Shown here piece by piece: positions 1 through 4,110 of a stretch of 5,895 bases of DNA (within the stretch, counting starts at the first letter, position 1; every line of letters starts with the position of its first letter). The notes beneath the pieces are model-generated. The model worked only from the letters and a program-made list of their open reading frames with translations, did not search any database and was not told where the DNA came from. Source of the stretch: an uncultured Methanobrevibacter sp. (GTDB taxonomy: Archaea; Methanobacteriota; Methanobacteria; Methanobacteriales; Methanobacteriaceae); contig CACZNW010000054.1 in assembly GCA_902782595.1 (NCBI GenBank), positions 1-5,895 of the forward strand, in the 5' to 3' direction. Position numbers and translations under genes: made by a program.

Positions 1-858
1 GTATACTACGCCACCAGTTTTAACGCCTATCGCACCTGATGAGATGTTTGCAGTCAGATTAATAAATTTGGAATTGAGTATTGTAAGGGCTTTTGCTTTT
101 TCCATATGTATTGCAGGAGTATAGTTTGAAACCATATTTGCAAATGTGGCGTTGTCAATATAACCTTCACCCTCTTTAATAACAATCTGGCTACGTTTGT
201 TAGGTGTGTCTGAAGCGAATTCTGTGTTGTAGAGGTTTAATTTACCATTTCCAACATATATTGATGGGCCGACATTTCCATAATTATTAGTGAATTTTGA
301 ATTGTTGATGTTTGAAACATTATTTAATATGGCTACGGCTCCTCCCTGGGTTGCATAGTTGTTGATGAAAGTGACATTGTTCAGTGTTACTGTTCCTTCT
401 GTGTATATTGCCCCTCCGTTATCCGCATTACCGTTGATTAAGATTAAGTTGCATAATGTGACATTGTTTGCATTAATGGCAAATATTCTTGATTGGTTGT
501 TTCCATCGATTGTGCGGCCGTTACCGTTAAGAACAAAGTTACTTTTGTTGATAATAATTCCGTCACGGTTATCAGTTTCGTTGTTGAATTTATAGTTGTG
601 AGTTAAATCCACAACATCTTTACTTTTTATTTCATCAGTCAGATTGGTGAATGAATCATCACCTGCTGTGTAGATGTCATTTTGAGTAGTTTTAAGGATA
701 TCTGAACTGTCACTAGTTGCGATATCCTCTTCAACTGTTTCTAATGTTTCTTTGCTGTCATCGCCTATTGCATCGTCGGTGATGCTTTCTGCTGCACAGA
801 CTGCTCCCACCGACATGATTAAAATAAGCATGACAATCATAATTTTTAAAGTTTTCAT
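1..858 (-). CDS. Adhesin-like surface protein, N-terminal part (runs off left edge)
   Basis: Predicted secreted or cell-surface adhesin-like protein of the right-handed parallel beta-helix (pectin-lyase fold) type that is abundant in Methanobrevibacter. The 286 visible codons start at ATG 858-856, preceded at four bases by GTGAT, part of the anti-Shine-Dalgarno complement. Residues 1-23 are a signal peptide: Lys-2/Lys-5, a hydrophobic core, then the small-residue end AVCAA. Residues 24-85 are acidic and rich in Asp/Ser/Thr. From about residue 100 the short repeats typical of beta-helix rungs appear (NGNGRTIDG, NNVTL, GGAIY, NNVTF, GGAVA, NSKF, NNYGN). At least twelve N-x-S/T sequons are present (for example N72, N93, N104, N121, N132, N161), consistent with a heavily N-glycosylated exterior protein. 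No catalytic residues of a polysaccharide lyase can be recognised. The stop codon, C-terminal repeats and any wall anchor lie outside the window. It is transcribed divergently from the DUF4013 gene. Family assignment is secure; the ligand is unknown. Confidence 0.9.
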   Translation of the reverse strand, partial: MKTLKIMIVMLILIMSVGAVCAAESITDDAIGDDSKETLETVEEDIATSDSSDILKTTQNDIYTAGDDSFTNLTDEIKSKDVVDLTHNYKFNNETDNRDGIIINKSNFVLNGNGRTIDGNNQSRIFAINANNVTLCNLILINGNADNGGAIYTEGTVTLNNVTFINNYATQGGAVAILNNVSNINNSKFTNNYGNVGPSIYVGNGKLNLYNTEFASDTPNKRSQIVIKEGEGYIDNATFANMVSNYTPAIHMEKAKALTILNSKFINLTANISSGAIGVKTGGVVY

Positions 859-862
859 AATT

Positions 863-867
863 ATCAC
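863..867 (-). promoter_or_regulatory. Ribosome binding site deciding the adhesin start
   Basis: On the minus strand GTGAT lies four bases before ATG 858-856 and pairs with the 3' end of archaeal 16S rRNA. It supports this start over the downstream in-frame ATGs at residues 7, 10 and 15, which would cut into the signal peptide. Confidence 0.55.
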
Positions 868-892
868 AATTAAATATATGTATAAAATCGTT

Positions 893-909
893 ATTTAAAC
901 ATTTATATT
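893..909 (-). promoter_or_regulatory. Candidate TATA promoter of the adhesin gene
   Basis: Read on the minus strand the stretch gives AATATAAATG followed by TTTAAATAA, two overlapping TATA-like boxes. An archaeal start about 26 bases downstream of either would give a short leader of roughly 10-22 bases that still holds the GTGAT ribosome binding site. Which box is used cannot be told, and AT-rich DNA yields such boxes by chance. Confidence 0.4.
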
Positions 910-983
910 GATGATGATACAAGATTGAACATTAAAATGCAAATATACTCTTTTGAAATTAACTATAAGTGAATGTCAAAATT

Positions 984-997
984 ATTAATATATTAAT
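984..997. repeat. 14-bp perfect AT palindrome
   Basis: ATTAATATATTAAT is identical to its own reverse complement. It lies mid-way in the divergent intergenic region, away from both predicted TATA boxes. It is made only of A and T, so chance is a real alternative in DNA of this composition; a dimeric regulator site is possible. Confidence 0.35.
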
Positions 998-1148
998 TTT
1001 TAATCAAAGGGAATATTTTTCTCTTCATTTTTATTTTCTAACTTAATCCTCAACAAAGTATTATAATAAAATACGGACTTGGGAATTATATTTAATTCAA
1101 CACCATATTTTTACATTTATTTAAATCAAAACATAATTTCATCGCAAT

Positions 1149-1160
1149 ATTTATATTGAT
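1149..1160 (+). promoter_or_regulatory. Candidate TATA promoter of the DUF4013 gene
   Basis: TTTATATT at 1150-1157 is close to the archaeal consensus TTTATATA. A start about 26 bases downstream falls near 1180, giving a leader of roughly 54 bases that includes the inverted repeat at 1182-1193 and the GAGGTGA ribosome binding site. Confidence 0.45.
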
Positions 1161-1181
1161 TGAGTAATAAAAATAAAATCG

Positions 1182-1193
1182 ACTCATTTGAGT
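1182..1193. promoter_or_regulatory. Inverted repeat at predicted transcription start (possible operator)
   Basis: ACTCA-TT-TGAGT has 5-bp arms around a 2-bp centre. A further TGAGT half-site lies at 1161-1165 in the same orientation as the right arm, 28 bp upstream of it and just past the candidate TATA box. The layout of a palindrome at +1 plus an extra half-site between TATA and start would suit a repressor operator. It could equally be a weak leader hairpin or chance. Confidence 0.35.
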
Positions 1194-1233
1194 TATAATT
1201 TTATTAACTAAAAAATTAAAAAGAGGTGAAAAA

Positions 1234-1950
1234 ATGGGTGTAGGAGATATAATAGGAGATGCTATATCATATCCTTTTAAAAACATTAAAGCATTGGTTT
1301 TATATGTAATTTTAGGTATAATCGCCGGTGTTATCGGAGGTGCAACTGTATTCGCAATTGCAGCTTCATTCTCTTCAAAAGGTTGGGCCGGATTTGCTTT
1401 TAGCGGATTGACTATTGTAGGATTTATTGTATTTATTCTTGTGATTTTCTTGATTGAAGGATATGCATTAGACATTATCAAATATGGTATTGAAAGAAGA
1501 GATGACAGTCCTGGAATAGACTTCGGAAGACAAATAGGAAACGCTTTAAAATTAATTGTTGTTACCATTGTATATTACATTGTTCCTGCAATTATTGTTT
1601 TCGTTTTAGGTCTTTTCCTTAGAGATTGGATACTTACCGTAATCAGTATAATCTTATTTATCATATTTACTTTAGCTAACTTTATGGCTAAATGTAGATT
1701 AGCAAAAACTGATAGTTTAGGTGAAGCTTTAGCTATTGGAGAAGCTATTGGAGACATCTCCAAAGTAGGATTAGGTAAAATAATTGCAACTATTGTTATT
1801 ATTGCCGTTATCTTAGTAATCATTGCATTTATTATTGGATTGATCAGTGGCGTTAATGCTACCGTCGGCAGTATTTTATTAGGTATTTTTGCAGTTTACT
1901 TCGTATTCTTCTATAACAGAGCAATTGGTTTATTATACTCTGAAGCATAA
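1234..1950 (+). CDS. DUF4013-family integral membrane protein
   Basis: A 238-residue polytopic membrane protein of unknown function that matches DUF4013, a family common in methanogens. Predicted helices lie at about 20-45, 55-77, 105-127, 132-150, 182-204 and 210-228. The family-like core is the loop after helix 2: LIEGYALDIIKYGIERRDDSPGI (residues 73-95), then IGNALKLIVVTIVYYIVP (101-118), with the usual Gly-Tyr, acidic-Pro and Ile-Tyr-Pro pattern. A second soluble stretch at 151-180 carries a Gly/Ala-rich amphipathic segment. There is no signal peptide, nucleotide-binding motif or catalytic motif. The start at ATG 1234 is fixed by a strong GAGGTGA at 1223-1229, four bases upstream. The gene appears monocistronic: it has its own promoter region and is followed by a strong T-tract terminator. 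A role in membrane or envelope homeostasis or transport would be a guess; no function can be assigned. Confidence 0.85.
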   Translation: MGVGDIIGDAISYPFKNIKALVLYVILGIIAGVIGGATVFAIAASFSSKGWAGFAFSGLTIVGFIVFILVIFLIEGYALDIIKYGIERRDDSPGIDFGRQIGNALKLIVVTIVYYIVPAIIVFVLGLFLRDWILTVISIILFIIFTLANFMAKCRLAKTDSLGEALAIGEAIGDISKVGLGKIIATIVIIAVILVIIAFIIGLISGVNATVGSILLGIFAVYFVFFYNRAIGLLYSEA

Positions 1951-1961
1951 TCAAACCAATC

Positions 1962-1979
1962 TTTTTTTTATTTTTTTTT
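1962..1979 (+). terminator. Oligo-T terminator after the DUF4013 gene
   Basis: Eleven bases after the stop codon the coding strand has T8-A-T9. Archaeal RNA polymerase terminates intrinsically on such T-tracts without needing a hairpin. It should separate the DUF4013 transcript from the channel-like pair. Confidence 0.75.
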
Positions 1980-2053
1980 GTCAAAAAACTATTATATGGA
2001 CTTTTTTTATCTACTTAACTAATTAAGGCATGTAATATTAACGTAAGGGATTA

Positions 2054-2062
2054 TTATTTAAT
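2054..2062 (+). promoter_or_regulatory. Candidate TATA promoter of the channel-like pair
   Basis: TTATTTAAT lies about 59 bases before the start codon at 2121; transcription would begin near 2084 with a leader of about 37 bases. The nearer box AATATAAAA at 2096-2104 is too close to the start for a leader containing the GGTGA ribosome binding site at 2112-2116. The assignment is tentative because the whole stretch is AT-rich. Confidence 0.3.
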
Positions 2063-2120
2063 TTTTCAATTCCCAAAATATTAATAGTGATTAACAATAT
2101 AAAAGTTAATTGGTGAACAT

Positions 2121-2900
2121 ATGGAAATATTTACTAGTAGTTTATTTCAATTGTCTGTGGTAATTATTATCTTTCTGGTTTTAACCGTTTTAGGCAAAGT
2201 CATATATCATACATTAAAAAATAAGTATGGAAACTCCATAAGTATCAATGAATTATTGCCTGAAGATGAGGTTCATACTTTAATACAGGTTTTTTATTTA
2301 ATTTTGATGGCTTTGTGTGTTGTAAATATTTTCTATTCTCTTATGGGATCCGGAAATGACCTGTATTATTTTGCAATATTCGACATTGCACTTTCACTAT
2401 ATTTTGCAATCACATTGGATATGAGTTCCTGGAAAAATAGGGTTATCTGGTTGATATTGATTCCATACGGATCTTTGGTTTATCCGTTATTTGGTCTTAG
2501 TTTGGTAATTTTTGCAGATTTTATTCATGCTTTCATCTTTATATACTTCGCAAAACTTAATCTCGATAAATTTGTAGAATATACCAATTCAAACGCTTTG
2601 GGGATAACTATAATATTGTTATTTGCAGTAATTTTCGCAGGGTTTTTCATAACACAATATTCTGAACGTGTAAATGCCTTGGATTCCCTTGTAATTGTTT
2701 CCAATCAATTTACAGGTAATGGGTATTCTGTTTTTGGAAATTCTATTTCCGGCAAACTCAACAGTTTATTGCTGGTTTGGGGAGGATATATTCTTTCTGG
2801 AGTGGGTGCTGCAACATTAACTGCCGCACTTTTAATCAGGCATTTCAAAAAGGAATTTGAAGAATTAAGAAAATTGATTGATGAAGGGGAGGAAGAATAA
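2121..2900 (+). CDS. Channel-like membrane protein A, filter TGNGYS
   Basis: A 259-residue membrane protein whose C-terminal part reads as a potassium-channel-type pore module (Ion_trans_2 layout). Predicted helices lie at about 8-30, 53-75, 82-98, 106-126, 127-145 and 159-178 (outer pore helix). A short amphipathic pore helix follows at 187-197 (LDSLVIVSNQF), then the filter position TGNGYS (198-203), then GKLNSL and a long Gly-containing inner helix at 212-240. Aligned by eye to KcsA, the filter Thr, the first Gly and the Tyr of TVGYG match, but the second Gly is Ser. There is no Arg-rich S4 voltage sensor, and the charged 20-residue tail is far too short for an RCK/TrkA-N domain. The start at ATG 2121 has GGTGA four bases upstream. 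It overlaps its paralogue by one base (TAATG), so they are surely co-translated. The channel-like fold is well supported; ion selectivity and gating are unknown. Confidence 0.75.
   Translation: MEIFTSSLFQLSVVIIIFLVLTVLGKVIYHTLKNKYGNSISINELLPEDEVHTLIQVFYLILMALCVVNIFYSLMGSGNDLYYFAIFDIALSLYFAITLDMSSWKNRVIWLILIPYGSLVYPLFGLSLVIFADFIHAFIFIYFAKLNLDKFVEYTNSNALGITIILLFAVIFAGFFITQYSERVNALDSLVIVSNQFTGNGYSVFGNSISGKLNSLLLVWGGYILSGVGAATLTAALLIRHFKKEFEELRKLIDEGEEE
2888..2892 (+). promoter_or_regulatory. Ribosome binding site inside gene A for the overlapping gene B
   Basis: GGAGG sits seven bases before ATG 2900-2902, within the last codons of the upstream gene, whose stop TAA shares its final A with that ATG. 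This is a classic termination-reinitiation arrangement and points to matched synthesis of the two paralogues. Confidence 0.8.
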
Positions 2901-3700
2901 TGGGTATTGGATGGGTATTTGTTTCCATTTTCCATATATTGGTTGCAATTGGATTTTTCACTGCTTTAGCATATATTGCAAAATATATTGTTAATAAAGG
3001 AAGATTAATAGCTCGTTTTAAAAAGTCAAGGCTTTCAAATCCTCAGGAATACTTTCCTTCCGAAGAGATTTTCCTGTTAAAGCAGGTTTTTTATTTGATA
3101 GTGATATTGGTCATTATCATGATTTGCCTATATCTGACATTTGATTGGAACGAAGGTTTTAATTTCATATATCTTTTGGATACTGTTGTTTCCCTCTATC
3201 TTGCTCTTAAAATGGATAAAGATTCCCTAAAGGATAAAGTGTTATTATTCCTGTTAATTCCATTTGGTTCCATAACTGCATTATTGTTTGGAGACAGCAT
3301 TGTTGCTTTATTGGATTTGACTCATATTATCGGATATCTGTATTTCATTAAAGTTTACTTCCGTAAATTTATTGATTATAGTGAAAATAACGAATTGGGA
3401 ATAGCTATAATATTGTTATTTGGAATAATACTTGTTAGTTTTTTATTCACAATCCTTGTTGAAAAAGTTTCTCCTATGGACTCCATAACCATGGTTTCCA
3501 ATGCATTTACAAGCAACAGTTTTGATGCTTCAGGAAAAAACATAATAGGTAAACTTAATTCGCTGGTATTAGCCTGGAGTGGTTTCATCTTATCTGGTGT
3601 CGGTACGGCCACTTTGGCAGCTTCAATAGTAAATAGATATGTCTCCCGCCAATTTGGTGAAATGAAAGATTTGGTTAAAAAGAAAAAAGAAGAGAAGTAA
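2900..3700 (+). CDS. Channel-like membrane protein B, filter TSNSFD
   Basis: A 266-residue paralogue of the gene immediately upstream, with the same helix layout: about 5-31, 58-80, 88-104, 113-130, 132-152, 166-187, a pore helix near 193-203 and the inner helix at 219-247. Close matches to the upstream protein include LGIAIILLFGIIL (166-178), MDSITMVSNAFTSN (193-206) and GKLNSLVLAWSGFILSGVGTATLA (217-240). The filter position is TSNSFD (204-209): compared with canonical TVGYGD both glycines are lost, Tyr is Phe, and the final Asp is not in the canonical register. It therefore cannot form a standard potassium filter through GYG carbonyls. The tail (248-266) is strongly charged, ending KKKKEEK, whereas the paralogue ends in acidic residues, so the two tails could pair. 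Likely a subunit of the same complex as its neighbour, possibly a modulatory or structural subunit. No voltage-sensor Arg repeat or RCK domain is seen. Confidence 0.75.
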   Translation: MGIGWVFVSIFHILVAIGFFTALAYIAKYIVNKGRLIARFKKSRLSNPQEYFPSEEIFLLKQVFYLIVILVIIMICLYLTFDWNEGFNFIYLLDTVVSLYLALKMDKDSLKDKVLLFLLIPFGSITALLFGDSIVALLDLTHIIGYLYFIKVYFRKFIDYSENNELGIAIILLFGIILVSFLFTILVEKVSPMDSITMVSNAFTSNSFDASGKNIIGKLNSLVLAWSGFILSGVGTATLAASIVNRYVSRQFGEMKDLVKKKKEEK

Positions 3701-3849
3701 TTCCCGAATTCCTCCAGGAGTATATGCTATTTAAATCCGTCTTCACACAGGGTGTTCCCGTTAATCGTATATCAAGCATGTTTTTTTCATGTCAAAAGTA
3801 TATCCCATAACTTTAAAGACTATTAAAAACAAAGTTATGAAAAGGTTAA
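3701..3849. other. Non-coding stretch after the channel-like pair
   Basis: No gene with start, ribosome binding site and plausible composition is seen. A plus-strand frame is open through 3702-3807 but continues into the preceding gene's 3' region without a credible start and shows no recognisable motif. A 23-codon reading from ATG 3789 lacks a ribosome binding site. The stretch also holds the 7-mer gtatatc twice (3767-3773 and 3798-3804) and a T7 run. It may contain eroded remains of the upstream part of the STAS gene, but nothing can be matched. Confidence 0.4.
3776..3792 (+). terminator. Weak terminator candidate after the channel-like pair
   Basis: GCATG and CATGT flank a T7 run (3781-3787) and could pair over five positions including one G-T wobble. 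It is the only T-tract of note between the stop at 3700 and the next gene. Seven T residues is marginal for archaeal intrinsic termination. Confidence 0.3.
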
Positions 3850-4037
3850 AGTTATCTTGAAATTCAACGAAAAAATCTGCAGGCCATTGATTGTTCTAAA
3901 TTTGATTATGTATCATCTGCAGGTCTGTATGTTCTTCTTATTATGCAAAATGACTGCAAGATGGAGTTATAATGCAGTCATGTGATGAAACAGTTATTGA
4001 AGCTTTATCAAATGCTAATATTGACATATTGAATTAA
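3850..4037 (+). pseudogene. STAS-domain protein remnant (anti-sigma-factor antagonist type), frameshifted
   Basis: Frame 1 reads AIDCSKFDYVSSAGLYVLLI (3883-3942), the hallmark STAS segment: a hydrophobic strand, then the D-S-S-A-G-L loop carrying the Ser that is phosphorylated in SpoIIAA/RsbV-type antagonists. That frame stops at TAA 3970-3972. Frame 3 then supplies the missing end of the domain, LQDGVIMQSCDETVIEALSN (3954-4013) followed by ANIDILN and TAA 4035-4037, matching the usual last strand and helix of the family. One indel at about 3949-3957 explains both. The N-terminal half expected upstream (about 45 residues) is not recognisable; frame 1 is closed by TAA at 3847-3849, and no start codon with a ribosome binding site is present. 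Intact relatives act in partner-switching with a kinase and a phosphatase. Here the gene looks dead, and none of its usual partners lies nearby. Confidence 0.8.
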
Positions 4038-4074
4038 ACAGCAAAATAAGTTTCATGTTTTATGAATGTGATGG

Positions 4075-4090
4075 AATAATATATATTATT
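4075..4090 (+). promoter_or_regulatory. TATA promoter of the ABC fusion, spaced for a leaderless mRNA
   Basis: TATATATT at 4080-4087 is centred about 27 bases before ATG 4111, the distance at which archaeal transcription starts, so the mRNA could begin at or within a few bases of the start codon. This fits the lack of any Shine-Dalgarno sequence before 4111. The box lies inside a perfect 16-bp palindrome, AATAATATATATTATT, composed only of A and T. Confidence 0.5.
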
Positions 4091-4110
4091 TTAAAAACTA
4101 AATTATTATT

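Larger units (their letters stand above)
859..1233. other. Divergent intergenic region, 375 bp, AT-rich
   Basis: No credible gene is seen. The longest plus-strand reading from an ATG (938) is 11 codons. The stretch separates two divergent genes and contains their candidate promoters, a 14-bp perfect AT palindrome at 984-997, a weak GAATTA/TAATTC inverted repeat at 1083-1098 with a four-base loop, and an ACTCA/TGAGT inverted repeat at 1182-1193. The 12-mer atttatattgat occurs twice in direct orientation, at 901-912 and 1149-1160. A minus-strand open frame entering from the DUF4013 gene (1092-1568) is judged a shadow. Confidence 0.6.

Noticed and set aside
359..595. Plus-strand open frame of 78 codons
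   Set aside because: It lies wholly antisense to the adhesin coding sequence, has no ribosome binding site, and its composition follows from the Asn/Thr-rich repeat codons of the real gene.
1092..1823. Minus-strand open frames antisense to the DUF4013 gene (1092-1568 and 1575-1823)
   Set aside because: They are shadows of an Ile/Val-rich coding sequence. The plus-strand gene has a strong ribosome binding site, membrane-helix pattern, family match and terminator.
2067..2075. AATTCCCAA, the inverse of TTGGGAATT at 1079-1087, as a possible shared regulatory site
   Set aside because: A single 9-mer pair in AT-rich intergenic DNA with no flanking similarity; chance explains it.
2705..3612. Minus-strand open frames antisense to the channel-like pair (2705-2935 and 3376-3612)
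   Set aside because: No start signals and no recognisable motifs. The plus-strand paralogues are conserved with each other across these stretches.
3702..3857. Short plus-strand readings between the channel-like pair and the STAS remnant, including a 23-codon frame from ATG 3789
   Set aside because: No ribosome binding site, no family resemblance, and they cannot be joined convincingly to the STAS remnant as its missing N-terminus.
3876..3923. Direct repeat of TCTGCAGG at 3876-3883 and 3916-3923
   Set aside because: It is only eight bases. The second copy lies in the SSAGL codons of the STAS remnant and is explained by coding; there are no further copies to suggest an array or duplication.
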